Positions 54,290-63,298 are shown, numbered from the stretch's first letter. The stretch is 64,000 nucleotides of DNA from Sphingobium phenoxybenzoativorans (GCF_001757355.1 NZ_MINO01000019.1:1-64000); one strand, 5' to 3'. Notes: a model not told the origin generated them from the sequence alone. Made by a program: numbers and translations.

Positions 54290-54925
54290 ATGCGATTTTC
54301 AGGCCGGCTAGCATTCGTTGCAATCGCAATCAGCTCAATTGCCTCGGGTTCAAGCCCCGCTTCGGCGTCACCACAGGGTATAGCGACGATCGCTCAATCG
54401 ATCGGAATGTGTGAGCGCGCCACCCAAGGCGGGAAAATGGTATTCCCGCCTGATGCGCAGGCCTACTTTGGGGCTTTTGATGTCGGGACGACAAAAGCGC
54501 TGTCTAATCTCCCTGACTTGATCAAGCGCTATGCGAAAACTGGCGCGCTGTCTGTTGCGGATGCACCCAGCCTTTTTCTTCGTTTCTCGGCTCCGAATGG
54601 AGAAACATGGTCGGTCATTCGTGCCAAGACATTCACTTGCGACGTCGTTGCGACCGGCTTCCGCGGCTCGGAAACGGATCAGGACGTTCTCAATGACATG
54701 ACAAAAAGTGGCTGGGTGTTGGTAAAATCTGTCCCCTCGGCGGTGCCTAACGGGCTCTCTCAATATGTGCTGACCAAGATGCTTCCTGCTTCGGGTGATC
54801 CCACCTATGGCATTAGGGCGCATATAAAAAGCATGGGGTTCGCAGCCTCTCTCGCTGGCGGCGTACAAATGGAAATCGATTTGGTCGCTGGGCAACTGTC
54901 CAGCCGTCAGCCTCAGAAGCCGTAA
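54290..54925 (+). CDS. Secreted protein of unknown function
   Basis: A 211-residue protein with a signal peptide (LAFVAIAISSIASGSSPASA) and two Cys in the mature part (IGMCERATQGG and KTFTCDVVATG) that may form a disulfide. I recognise no family. GC content is lower than in the flanking genes. It sits with two repeats and an orphan antitoxin in a 1.2-kb islet between the metallopeptidase and mrcA. Confidence 0.65.
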   Translation: MRFSGRLAFVAIAISSIASGSSPASASPQGIATIAQSIGMCERATQGGKMVFPPDAQAYFGAFDVGTTKALSNLPDLIKRYAKTGALSVADAPSLFLRFSAPNGETWSVIRAKTFTCDVVATGFRGSETDQDVLNDMTKSGWVLVKSVPSAVPNGLSQYVLTKMLPASGDPTYGIRAHIKSMGFAASLAGGVQMEIDLVAGQLSSRQPQKP

Positions 54926-54940
54926 ATTCACACCGCGTTT

Positions 54941-55153
54941 CTAAGCCCTCACCTGCGCAAATGCCTTGTCGAGCGGCATGGCGGGGCGGGGATCAGCCAA
55001 GGCTTCGGCAACGCGAACGCGCACCAGTTCATCCAATATCGCCTCTTCGCGATCCAGTGCGCGCAAGCCCGCTCGCATCACCTCGCTCATGGAGGCATAT
55101 CGTCCCGACGCCAGATGACGCTCGGCATGCGACGCCATTTCGCCAAGCGTCAC
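54941..55153 (-). CDS. Orphan ParD-type antitoxin
   Basis: A ribbon-helix-helix antitoxin of about 70-77 residues: HLASGRYASMSEVMRAGLRA is the ParD signature, followed by LDREEAILDELVRVRVAEAL and a C-terminal toxin-binding tail. No parE follows; the next gene is convergent. The coordinate starts at GTG. Seven codons upstream an ACG (55174-55172) follows a strong GGAGGT site and would give AAKSITVTLGEM, the natural RHH beta strand, so the original start was probably ATG and has mutated. A palindrome lies upstream. Confidence 0.75.
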   Translation of the reverse strand: MTLGEMASHAERHLASGRYASMSEVMRAGLRALDREEAILDELVRVRVAEALADPRPAMPLDKAFAQVRA

Positions 55154-55189
55154 CGTGATTGATTTCGCAGCCGTGCCTACCTCCGGTTC

Positions 55190-55208
55190 AATATGATTTT
55201 ATCATATT
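55190..55208. promoter_or_regulatory. Operator-like palindrome upstream of the orphan parD
   Basis: AATATGAT-TTT-ATCATATT, perfect 8-bp arms in an otherwise GC-rich context, 16 bases upstream of the probable ACG start. ParD proteins normally bind such a site to repress their own gene. Confidence 0.6.
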
Positions 55209-55262
55209 GCATCTCTGCCGAAGGAGCCAGTGGCTCGCCAGCGGCGCTCCGCAGGAAATGGA

Positions 55263-57341
55263 CTAATTCTGCTGCTGCCCCTGCCCCTTGTCCTTGGCCG
55301 GCTTCTTCTCGCGGCCCAGCACATTGTCGATCCATCTTTGGTCGATCCGCGCCGGGGCTTCATAGGGCGTCGTGCCTGCGTCAGCCGGATCGGTGTCGTC
55401 ATCGCTCTTCGCGCGCTCGATCGGCATGCCGTTCTCGTCGACGAACTGGCCGTTGTCGGGCTGGTTGAAATAGGTCTCGTCGTCCGGCTCCAGCTCATAT
55501 TCGGGCAGGGTGACTTCGGTCTCGAACTCCTCGACCGGGCGCTTGGCGACGGCCACCTTCATATATTGGGCGAAGGCCGATGCAGGCGCGCGGCCGCCCT
55601 GCATCCCGCCCACGGCGCGGGCGTCGTCGCGGCCCATCCAGACGCCGGTGGTGATGCCGCTGGAAAAGCCCAGGAACCAGCCATCCTTGTTGCTGCTGGT
55701 CGTGCCGGTCTTGCCCGCGACCGGGCGGCCGATCTGCGCGGCCTTGCCGGTGCCGGTGTTGACGGCGGTCTGGAGGAGGTCGGTGATCCCGGCCGCAACC
55801 CACGGGGCGACCAGCACGCGGCTGGTATCATCCTTATGCTCGTAGAGCAGGCGGCCGTCCGCGGTCGTGACCTTGGTGATGCCATAGGGGCTGACCGCCA
55901 CGCCCTTGCGCGCGAAGGAGGCGAAGGCGCGGGTCATGTCGATCAGGCGCACGTCGGACGTGCCGAGCACCATCGACGGGTGCGTGCTGATCGGCGTCGA
56001 AATCCCGAACCGCCGGGCCATGTCGGCGACGGTCGCAAAGCCGACCTCCACGCCCAGTTTCGCCGCGATCGTGTTGATCGAATAGGCGAAGGCGGTGCGG
56101 ATATCGATCTTGCCGGAATAGCGGCGGGAGCTGTTGCGCGGCTGCCATCCGTTGATGTCGACCGGCTCGTCGACCACGGCGGTTTCGGGCGTATAGCCCG
56201 CCTCCAGCGCCGCCATATAGACGAACAGCTTGAACGCCGATCCCGGCTGGCGCGTCGCCTGCGTCGCGCGGTTATAATTGGACGTCACATAATCGAGGCC
56301 GCCGACCATCGCCCGCACTGCCCCGTCGCGGTCCAGCGAGACAAGGGCACCCTGCGTGCTGCCCGGCGCATTCTGTTTGATCGCGGCGGTGGCGGCGCGC
56401 TGCATCGGCAGGTCAATGGTGGTGTAGACCTCCAGCGGCTCCAGCGGCTCGTCGACCAGCGTCTCAAGCTGCGGCAGCACCCAGTCGGTGAAGTAACGCA
56501 CGCTGTTCTGCGGCGGCTCCGGGGCCAGCTTCACGGCCTTCACATTCGCCGTGGCCAGTTCGTCTCCGGTAATCGCGCCATTTTCGCGCATCAGCTCCAG
56601 CACCACGCCCGCGCGCCCGACGGCGGCGTCGGCGTCCGCCGTGGGGGAGTAGCTGGACGGGGCCTTGACCAGCCCCGCGATGATCGCCGCTTCGGGCAGG
56701 TTCAGCGTATTCGCCGCATGGCCGAAGAATTTCCGGCTCGCCGCATCGATGCCATAGGCTCCGCCGCCGAAATAGACCTTGTTCAGATACAGCTCCAATA
56801 TCTGCTGCTTGCTGAACTTGCGCTCCAGCGCCAGCGCCAGGATCATCTCGCGGATTTTCCGGCCGAACGTGTAGCTGTTGTTGAGGAAGATATTGCGCGT
56901 CACCTGCTGGGTGATGGTGGATGCGCCCTGCATGCGGCGGCCGGTGCCGCGATTGACCAGCGCCAGATAGGATGCGCGGGTCAGGCCGATCGGGTCGACG
57001 CCGGGGTGCAGGTAGAAACGCTTGTCCTCCGTCGACACCATCGCATCGACCATGACGGACGGGATCTGGTCGAACGCCATCCACCGGCCGAAACTCGGCC
57101 CCAGCGCCACGATCACGGACCCGTCGGCGGCGTGGACGCGGATCATCTGGCCATTGGGCGAGGATTTCAGCGCTTCATAATTGGGCAGCGACTGCATGGC
57201 GATGACCACCGCCACCACCAGCGCAAGCAGTCCGCCGACGAACGCCAGTCCGCCGATCTTCAGGCCCGTGACCAGCCAGCGCTTTGCCCGCGCGGGCCAG
57301 CCGTCGTCCGGCGCCGATGTCTTCCTGCCCGCTTTTGCCAT
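55263..57341 (-). CDS. mrcA: Penicillin-binding protein 1A
   Basis: Bifunctional peptidoglycan synthase of 692 residues. A short cytoplasmic N-terminus and membrane anchor (residues about 27-48) precede the GT51 glycosyltransferase domain: STEDKRFYLHPGVDPIGLTR (catalytic Glu), GASTITQQVTRNIFLNNSYT and RKIREMILALALERKFSKQQ. The transpeptidase domain has the nucleophile in RQPGSAFKLFVY, SINTIAA and AGKTGTTSSNKDGWFLGF. The acidic tail ends in a Gln-rich stretch. It is divergent from the next secreted protein gene. Confidence 0.94.
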   Translation of the reverse strand: MAKAGRKTSAPDDGWPARAKRWLVTGLKIGGLAFVGGLLALVVAVVIAMQSLPNYEALKSSPNGQMIRVHAADGSVIVALGPSFGRWMAFDQIPSVMVDAMVSTEDKRFYLHPGVDPIGLTRASYLALVNRGTGRRMQGASTITQQVTRNIFLNNSYTFGRKIREMILALALERKFSKQQILELYLNKVYFGGGAYGIDAASRKFFGHAANTLNLPEAAIIAGLVKAPSSYSPTADADAAVGRAGVVLELMRENGAITGDELATANVKAVKLAPEPPQNSVRYFTDWVLPQLETLVDEPLEPLEVYTTIDLPMQRAATAAIKQNAPGSTQGALVSLDRDGAVRAMVGGLDYVTSNYNRATQATRQPGSAFKLFVYMAALEAGYTPETAVVDEPVDINGWQPRNSSRRYSGKIDIRTAFAYSINTIAAKLGVEVGFATVADMARRFGISTPISTHPSMVLGTSDVRLIDMTRAFASFARKGVAVSPYGITKVTTADGRLLYEHKDDTSRVLVAPWVAAGITDLLQTAVNTGTGKAAQIGRPVAGKTGTTSSNKDGWFLGFSSGITTGVWMGRDDARAVGGMQGGRAPASAFAQYMKVAVAKRPVEEFETEVTLPEYELEPDDETYFNQPDNGQFVDENGMPIERAKSDDDTDPADAGTTPYEAPARIDQRWIDNVLGREKKPAKDKGQGQQQN

Positions 57342-57528
57342 GTTGGTTGCCGCCCGATACGCGCTATCGCCCGCTCCTACAAGCGGAACAGGGCTTTACG
57401 GTGGCTGAATGACGTCAATCGGGTGCGGGAATCGGCGCTGGACTGTCCGCGAGCCAGAATATTCGTGACATTGTAACAACGAACGGGGACATTCGCCGGG
57501 AACCCTTGATCGAAGGAACCCCCCGCAG

Positions 57529-58596
57529 ATGCGCCTTCCGCTTTTTCTGTCCGCCCTGATATGCGCGATCGCCGCGGTTCCGGCCTGGGCGGACGAGGGG
57601 GAGATACCCCCGGAAATCTACGGCAACTACGCGCCGGCGGGCGATTGCGCCAAACAGCCCCGCGTCACCGTGAGCAAGGGCGGCGTTTTCCTCGACACCG
57701 CCGCCGGCAAGTCCGGCCCCCTGCCGGTCAGCGTCTGCTATAGTTGCGCGGGCGGCGCGCGATATGAGGGCATTCAGCGCTGGGTCTATGTCAAATATGG
57801 CAAGGACAAATGGGGCGGCGACAATATGCCCGTCATCCTGATGTTCAATGCGGAGGAGAAAAAGGGGTCGGTGCTGGTCGAGCATGACAATACGCTGAAA
57901 ACGCCGATCGGCGCGGCGATGGGTCAGGTCGTTCAGGCCCGGTCGCTCAGGATCTGCAGGGCCGGAGCAGGAGCAGGAGCCGCGCCCGTTGCCCCCGCCC
58001 CCGCCGCCAAAATGCCCCCTGCGGCCGGAAAACCCGTGACCCCGCCGCTGACCGCCGCTCCGGCATCGCCCGCGCAGGGGCTGGCGGGCGCGCTGGGCGC
58101 CTTGCTGCGTCCCGCCACCCTGCCCGCGAACAGCTTCTACGACTGGCGTCAGCTTGAAACCGCGCCCTTCGTCACCTGGGCGGCGCTACCGCCGCAGATG
58201 CTCGACAAGCCGATGTCCAACGGCGAATTTTTCCGCCGCGCCGGGATCGCCACGGTGAAGGGGCAGCAGATCAAGGTGCTGGCGGGCGGCGCGCGGACGA
58301 TGGTGATGAACCTCTATTTCCGCAATGACGGCCCGGCCGTTGGTGAAGCGGCGCTGCTCTCCGCCCTGCGGGAGAAGGGGCATGCGGTTGTCCCGGTCCG
58401 CTGCGCGAAGCTCAGGACCATGCCCGCGCCGAAATGGTATCGCCTGTCGGGTCCCGGCAGGCAGCCAGCTCTCCTCTGGTTCGCCCCGGCGCGCGGGCAG
58501 CAGCAGCCATGGGAGGGGATGAGCCTGCAACTGGACGGCAAGCTGCCGCCGATGACGCCGCAGGAGGCCGCCGTCTACACCGATCGCTGCCAGTAG
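57529..58596 (+). CDS. Secreted protein of unknown function, two domains with Pro/Ala linker
   Basis: A 355-residue protein with a signal peptide (LPLFLSALICAIAAVPAWA). The N-terminal domain (about 22-145) contains GNYAPAGDCAKQPRVTVSKG and two further Cys. A low-complexity linker follows (residues about 146-190). The C-terminal domain has FYDWRQLETAPFVTWAALPP and ends VYTDRCQ. I recognise no family. It is divergent from mrcA, which hints at an envelope role. Confidence 0.7.
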   Translation: MRLPLFLSALICAIAAVPAWADEGEIPPEIYGNYAPAGDCAKQPRVTVSKGGVFLDTAAGKSGPLPVSVCYSCAGGARYEGIQRWVYVKYGKDKWGGDNMPVILMFNAEEKKGSVLVEHDNTLKTPIGAAMGQVVQARSLRICRAGAGAGAAPVAPAPAAKMPPAAGKPVTPPLTAAPASPAQGLAGALGALLRPATLPANSFYDWRQLETAPFVTWAALPPQMLDKPMSNGEFFRRAGIATVKGQQIKVLAGGARTMVMNLYFRNDGPAVGEAALLSALREKGHAVVPVRCAKLRTMPAPKWYRLSGPGRQPALLWFAPARGQQQPWEGMSLQLDGKLPPMTPQEAAVYTDRCQ

Positions 58597-58610
58597 CCCG
58601 CATCATTTCC

Positions 58611-58654
58611 TACCGTTCACCCTGAGTTTGTCGGAGGACTCAGTCCGAACGGTA
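58611..58654. repeat. Family C palindromic repeat, short copy
   Basis: TACCGTTC at 58611 and GAACGGTA at 58647 enclose CTGAGTTTGTCGGAGGACTC, an imperfect hairpin. It follows the stop of the secreted protein gene by 14 bases. Confidence 0.7.
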
Positions 58655-58770
58655 GTGAAAGCATGCTGATTTGATACGGGGCGTCTGTCCAACGCTCGCG
58701 AACCCCAAGCCGCTATCCACGCGTAGGACGAGCCGCTACTCTTTCCCGATAACCAAAGGGGCAAGCCACA

Positions 58771-60354
58771 ATGGAGCCGATGCAGCTTTTCGAACTGATG
58801 ATCGCGATGTTGCTGGCGATCATCGGGCTTCATTATGTGGCGCATCGCCTTGCCCTGCCGCCCGCCGTCGCGCTGCTGACCGGCGGCGCGCTCCTCGCCT
58901 TCATTCCTGGCCTGCCGGTGATCGCGCTCGACCCGGAACTGGTGCTGGTCATCTTCCTGCCGCCGCTGTTGATGGACGGGGCATGGTTCATCGCGCTGGG
59001 GCATCTCAAGCGGCACATGTTCGGCATCCTCTCGCTGGCCGTGGGCGCGGTGCTGTTCACCACCATTGTTATCGCCGCCGTCACCCACTGGCTGTTCCCG
59101 TCGCTGCCCTGGGCGGCCTGCGCGGCGCTGGGCGCGATCGTCTCGCCGCCTGACGCCGTGTCGGCGCGCGCCGTGCTGTCGCGGGTGAAGCTGCCCCGGC
59201 GGCTTTCGATTCTGCTGGAGGGGGAAAGCCTGCTCAACGACGCCAGCGGCCTTGTCCTTTTCCGCTTCGCCATCGCCGCGGGGGTGACCGGCGCGTTCAG
59301 CACGGTGGATGCGCTGGAGAGCTTTGCGCTGCTCGCCGCCGGCGGGGCGGTGGTCGGCGCAGTCGTGGGCGCGGCCTGGGTGCTGGCGGTCAAGCGGCTG
59401 GGCGACGAATATCTGATGATCGCCGCGTCCATGCTCGCGCCCTGGGCCGCCTATCTGCTGGCGGAGATGCTGCATGTGTCGGGCGTGATCGCGACGGTGA
59501 TGACCGGCCTTATCTGCGGCTGGTATCAGCATGTCGTGTTCACCGCCGCCGTGCGCATGCGCGGCACCGCCTTCTGGGCGGTGATGATCTTCCTGATGGA
59601 GGCGGCGGTGTTCCTGCTGATCGGCTCCTCGCTGCGCGACGTGGTGGATCGCGTCGGCGGCTTCGGCGTGGTGATGGGCCAGATGGCGGTGCCTGTCCTG
59701 CTGATCCTCGTCGCCCTGGTCGCCGCGCGCTTCGTCTGGGTGTTCGCGTCGGAGGGCGTCATCCACGCGCTACGGGCGTTGGGTCTGCGCCGCTACCGGC
59801 CGATGGGGTCGCGTTCCGCCGTGGTGCTCAGTTGGGCGGGAATGCGCGGCGTGGTGACGCTGGCCGTGGCGCTCAGCGTGCCCGCCGATTTCCCCGGCCG
59901 TGATTTCATGCTGGTCGCGGCCTTCGGCGTGATCCTGGGCACGGTGCTGGTCCAGGGCATGACGCTCGGCCGCCTGATCGGCTGGGCGCGGCTGTCGGAG
60001 CCGGAAAGCGACCGCCCGCGCATGACGATGAGCGAGGCGGAGGCGGCCATGGCCAAGGCGCAGGTCGCCGTGGTCGAAACCGGCGCCTTTGACGTGGACG
60101 GGAAGCTGGTCCACCCGCAACTGCTGGAACGCTACCGCCGCCGCGCCGTGATCTCCGCCGACTATGCTGGGCGCGAAGACCATTTTTCGGACACGCTGCA
60201 CGCCCATTTCGATCTGGTGCTGGTGGCCATCGCCGCTGGCCGCGCCGAACTCATCCGCCTCCACCGCGCGGGCGACATCGACGAGCGGACCCTGCACGAA
60301 CTGGAGCGCGACCTGGACCTGGAGGAACTGAGCGCCCTGTCGGCGAAGGCGTGA
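58771..60354 (+). CDS. CPA1-type sodium/proton antiporter
   Basis: A 527-residue membrane protein with about 12 helices. The CPA1/NhaP core is seen in LVIFLPPLLMDGAWFIALGH, ALGAIVSPPDAVSARAVLSR (ion-site Asp) and SILLEGESLLNDASGLVLFR (N-D pair), with SWAGMRGVVTLAVALSVP near the end of the membrane part. A cytoplasmic tail (about 425-527) rich in Glu and Arg may regulate activity. Transcribed alone. Confidence 0.92.
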   Translation: MEPMQLFELMIAMLLAIIGLHYVAHRLALPPAVALLTGGALLAFIPGLPVIALDPELVLVIFLPPLLMDGAWFIALGHLKRHMFGILSLAVGAVLFTTIVIAAVTHWLFPSLPWAACAALGAIVSPPDAVSARAVLSRVKLPRRLSILLEGESLLNDASGLVLFRFAIAAGVTGAFSTVDALESFALLAAGGAVVGAVVGAAWVLAVKRLGDEYLMIAASMLAPWAAYLLAEMLHVSGVIATVMTGLICGWYQHVVFTAAVRMRGTAFWAVMIFLMEAAVFLLIGSSLRDVVDRVGGFGVVMGQMAVPVLLILVALVAARFVWVFASEGVIHALRALGLRRYRPMGSRSAVVLSWAGMRGVVTLAVALSVPADFPGRDFMLVAAFGVILGTVLVQGMTLGRLIGWARLSEPESDRPRMTMSEAEAAMAKAQVAVVETGAFDVDGKLVHPQLLERYRRRAVISADYAGREDHFSDTLHAHFDLVLVAIAAGRAELIRLHRAGDIDERTLHELERDLDLEELSALSAKA

Positions 60355-60410
60355 GGGGAGTTTGATAATAGTTGATAACAAGATTATAGTGGCGATGTAG
60401 GAGACCGCCG

Positions 60411-60668
60411 ATGATCAGCGCCGACTTGGGCCAGCAACTCGAATCCTTCGTTTCGAAAATGGTGGAATCGGGCCGCTATAATTCGAAAAGCGAAGTTCTG
60501 CGTGAAGGCGTGCGTCTCGTTCAGGACCGCGAGGCGCGGCTGGCGGCGCTGGACGCGGCCATTGCGCGCGGGCTGGCGGATGCCGACGCTGGGCGCACGC
60601 AACCGGCGGATGCCGTCTTTGAGCGGCTGGAAGCGAAATATAGAGCGATGCTGCGCGACCCGGAATGA
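60411..60668 (+). CDS. parD: Type II antitoxin, ParD family
   Basis: An 85-residue ribbon-helix-helix antitoxin: QLESFVSKMVESGRYNSKSE and VLREGVRLVQDREARLAALD, then a flexible C-terminus that binds the toxin. AGGAG lies upstream of the ATG. An A/T-rich stretch at 60360-60392 with repeated TTGATAA is a likely promoter and operator. It overlaps parE by four bases. Confidence 0.9.
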   Translation: MISADLGQQLESFVSKMVESGRYNSKSEVLREGVRLVQDREARLAALDAAIARGLADADAGRTQPADAVFERLEAKYRAMLRDPE

Positions 60669-60961
60669 TCGTCGAAATATCGGCTGAGGCCGAGCGCGAT
60701 CTGGAAAGGATCGGCGACTTCATCGCCCGTGATAATCCGCGCCGCGCACTGACCTTCCTGCAAGAACTGCGCGCAAAATGCATGAGCCTTGCCGGCCTGC
60801 CCAACGGCTTTCCACTTGTCCCGCGCTATGAGGCGCTTGGAATCCGTAAACGCGGACATGGCGATTATCTGATATTCTACCGGGTAGACGCAGAGAAAGT
60901 AGTCATTATCCACATCCTGCATGGCGCGCAGGATTATGGTGAAATTCTTTCGCTTCTATAG
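60665..60961 (+). CDS. parE: Type II toxin, ParE/RelE superfamily
   Basis: A 98-residue toxin with the ParE pattern: VEISAEAERDLERIGDFIAR, LAGLPNGFPLVPRYEALGIR, KRGHGDYLIFYRVDAEKVVI and a C-terminal HILHGAQDYGEIL (conserved H-x-x-Q-D). ParE toxins usually poison DNA gyrase. It starts inside the end of parD (ATGA), so the two are translated together. The pair appears complete and intact. Confidence 0.9.
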   Translation: MIVEISAEAERDLERIGDFIARDNPRRALTFLQELRAKCMSLAGLPNGFPLVPRYEALGIRKRGHGDYLIFYRVDAEKVVIIHILHGAQDYGEILSLL

Positions 60962-60997
60962 GCCGCATCCTGGCCAATCATACGCCGGTAAAAGGAC

Positions 60998-61396
60998 CTA
61001 TTCTTCCCGCGGCTTGAAATCCAGCGACGCGCTGTTCATGCAGTAGCGCAGGCCGTTCACGCCCGGCCCGTCCGGGAACACATGGCCCAGATGCCCTTCG
61101 CACTTGGCGCAGAGCACCTCTACCCGGCGCATGCCGTGGCTGACGTCGACCTTCTCCTCGACCGCATCGGCGTCGACCGGCGCGGTGAAGCTGGGCCAGC
61201 CGGAGCCGCTGTCATATTTCTCGTCCGCGTCGAACAGCTCCGCGCCGCATCCCGCGCAATAATAGGTGCCGTCCGCCTTGTTGGCGTTATATTTGCCGGT
61301 AAAGGCCCGCTCGGTCCCCGCCTCCCGCAGCACATGATATTGCTCCGGCGACAGTTTCTCGCGCCATTCGGCGTCGGTCAGGTTCAGCTTTTCCAT
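60998..61396 (-). CDS. msrB: Peptide methionine-R-sulfoxide reductase MsrB
   Basis: Repairs methionine-R-sulfoxide in proteins. The 132-residue protein has two zinc CxxC pairs ([11 protein letters not shown] and [12 protein letters not shown]), the substrate loop [17 protein letters not shown] and the catalytic Cys in [12 protein letters not shown]. There is no signal peptide. The ATG at 61396 starts the family-typical [20 protein letters not shown]. Confidence 0.95.
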   Translation of the reverse strand: MEKLNLTDAEWREKLSPEQYHVLREAGTERAFTGKYNANKADGTYYCAGCGAELFDADEKYDSGSGWPSFTAPVDADAVEEKVDVSHGMRRVEVLCAKCEGHLGHVFPDGPGVNGLRYCMNSASLDFKPREE

Positions 61397-61482
61397 GCGC
61401 GCAATATGGTGCGGGCGCGGCGGGGGATCAATGGTGTTGGCATTTCCCGTCAAAGAGCTTGCGCTTACCCTAACCCCGGTCG

Positions 61483-61604
61483 TGCTGAGTAGAGACTGAG
61501 CTTGTCGAAGGCTCATATCGAAGCACCTTCGCGCCCAGCTCAGATCCTTCGATACGCCACTTCGACAAGCTCAGTGGCTACTCAGGACGAACGGATGGGG
61601 AGTA
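61483..61604. repeat. Family C palindromic repeat, long copy
   Basis: GCTGAGTAGAGACTGAGCTT and GTCGAAGGCTCATATCGAAG on the left are matched in inverted form by TTCGACAAGCTCAGTGGCTA and CTCAGGACGAACGGA on the right. It lies between the ends of msrB and the aldehyde dehydrogenase region. Confidence 0.8.
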
Positions 61605-61627
61605 GCGAAACCTTTAGGGGCAATCCG

Positions 61628-63064
61628 TCACGAAATATGCACCGCCTTGGTGATCATATGCGCCATGATCCCTTCTGGGCCATCCTCGGACCCATGGCCG
61701 CTCTCCTTCACCCCGCCAAACGGACTGTCGGGCCAGCTCAGCCGCACAGTGTTGATCGCGACCATGCCCGCCTCGATCGCGTCGCCCAGCATATTCTGCC
61801 TGCGCCCGCTCTCGGTGAAGCAATAGGCGGCAAGGCCGAAGGGCAGGCGGTTCGCCTCCGCCACCGCCTCGTCGAACGTGCCGAAGGGCCGGATCATCGC
61901 CAGCGGCCCGAACGGCTCCTCATGCATCGCCTTGGCGGACAGCGGCACGTCGGCCAGCACGGTGGGCTGGAAGAAGAATCCGGCATTGCCGCTCCGCTCG
62001 CCCCCGGCCAGCACCTTGGCGCCCTCCGCGCGCGCATCCTCGACCAGCGCGGCGATGGCCTCGGGGCGGCGGGGATTGGCCATCGGTCCCATCTGGCTGG
62101 CCGCGTCCATGCCGTCGCCGATCTTCAGCGCCCTGGTCCGCTCGGCGAACCCGGCGACGAAGCGGTCGTAAATCCCCTCCTGCACGGTGAAGCGGGTCGG
62201 CGCCACGCACACCTGCCCCGCATTGCGGAACTTGTGGGTGACAAGCACGTCCAGCGTCTTGTCCAGGTCGCAATCGTCGAACACCAGCACCGGGCCATGC
62301 CCGCCCAGCTCCATCGTGGTGCGCATCATCGTGTCTGCGGCCAGCTTCATCAGATGCTTGCCGACCGGCACCGACCCGGTGAAGCTCAGCTTCTTGGTGA
62401 TGGGCGAGGCTAGCAACTGGCGCGACACCATGTCGGGCACGCCGAATACGCATTGCGCCACGTCACCGGGCAGGCCCGCATCCTGGAAACAGCGCAGCAC
62501 CTCCACCGCGCAGCCCGCCGTTTCCTCGCTCGGCTTGATGATGATCGAGCATCCCGCCGCCACGGCAGGCGCTATCTTGCGGACCACATTCATCACCGGG
62601 AAGTTCCATGCGCAGAAGGCGGCGACCGGCCCGACCGGCTGATGCAGCACCAGCGATCGCGTGCCGCTCGGCCGCGGCAGCACCCGGCCATAGATGCGCA
62701 CCGCCTCGCCCGCGTGGAAATCCAGCAGCGCCGCCGCCGCCAGCACCTCGCCCTTGGCCTCCGCCTGGATCTTGCCTTCCTCCAGCGTCGCGAGCCGCGC
62801 CAGCAGGTCGGCCCGCTCGCGGATCAGGGCGGCGGTCTTGTTGAGCACGGCGGCGCGCTGCTCCGGCGCGGTCTTGCTCCACTTGGCAAAGCCGCGCTGC
62901 GTCGCCTCCAGCGCGCGGTCCAGATCGTCGGGCGTCGCCAGCGGCAATCCGCCCTGCCCCGCGCCGCTGGCCGGGTTCAGCACGTCATGCGTATCGCGCC
63001 CCGCACCGGCCAGCCACTCGCCGCCGATATAGAGTCCAAGCCGTGCCTCATATGCCGTCGCCAT
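61628..63064 (-). CDS. NAD-dependent aldehyde dehydrogenase
   Basis: A 478-residue enzyme of the ALDH superfamily, most like succinate-semialdehyde dehydrogenases. Key parts are the PVAAFCAWNFPVMNVVRKIA oxyanion Asn, IIKPSEETAGC, the cofactor motif FTGSVPVGKHLMKLA, the catalytic Glu in MELGGHGPVLVFDD and the catalytic Cys in NAGQVCVAPTRF. EEPFGPLAMIRPF and WPDSPFGGVKESGHGSEDG end it. Substrate not certain. Confidence 0.88.
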   Translation of the reverse strand: MATAYEARLGLYIGGEWLAGAGRDTHDVLNPASGAGQGGLPLATPDDLDRALEATQRGFAKWSKTAPEQRAAVLNKTAALIRERADLLARLATLEEGKIQAEAKGEVLAAAALLDFHAGEAVRIYGRVLPRPSGTRSLVLHQPVGPVAAFCAWNFPVMNVVRKIAPAVAAGCSIIIKPSEETAGCAVEVLRCFQDAGLPGDVAQCVFGVPDMVSRQLLASPITKKLSFTGSVPVGKHLMKLAADTMMRTTMELGGHGPVLVFDDCDLDKTLDVLVTHKFRNAGQVCVAPTRFTVQEGIYDRFVAGFAERTRALKIGDGMDAASQMGPMANPRRPEAIAALVEDARAEGAKVLAGGERSGNAGFFFQPTVLADVPLSAKAMHEEPFGPLAMIRPFGTFDEAVAEANRLPFGLAAYCFTESGRRQNMLGDAIEAGMVAINTVRLSWPDSPFGGVKESGHGSEDGPEGIMAHMITKAVHIS

Positions 63065-63206
63065 GTGCGTCCTCGCGTCGATTGGGGAAGGGAAGGATGA
63101 TGTGAGCGCAGATAGAATGTTGCGCGGCGCAACACCAGAGGGTGTCCGCATAAGCCCCAAACTCCCCATCCGGCCGGTTCGCGCTTTGTGATGCTGGATG
63201 GGAATC

Positions 63207-63272
63207 GTGCTCCTGCGAAAGCAGGAGCCCAGTCCCGCCCTCTGAACTGGGCTCCTGCTTTCGCAGGAGCAC
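63207..63272. repeat. Family A palindromic repeat, copy 5
   Basis: Arms 63207-63232 and 63247-63272 with a 14-base spacer that ends CTGAA, as in copy 4. It is located just after the pbpC stop. Confidence 0.9.
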
Positions 63273-63298
63273 GCCGCGTTTTCCTCCCATAAGGCCGA

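Noticed and set aside
55230..57476. A 748-codon open frame on the plus strand
   Set aside because: It is antisense to mrcA, which has every expected catalytic motif. Long empty antisense frames are normal at this GC content.
1780..63272. The family A, B and C repeats as CRISPR arrays
   Set aside because: Copies are kilobases apart, there is no regular spacer arrangement and no cas gene.
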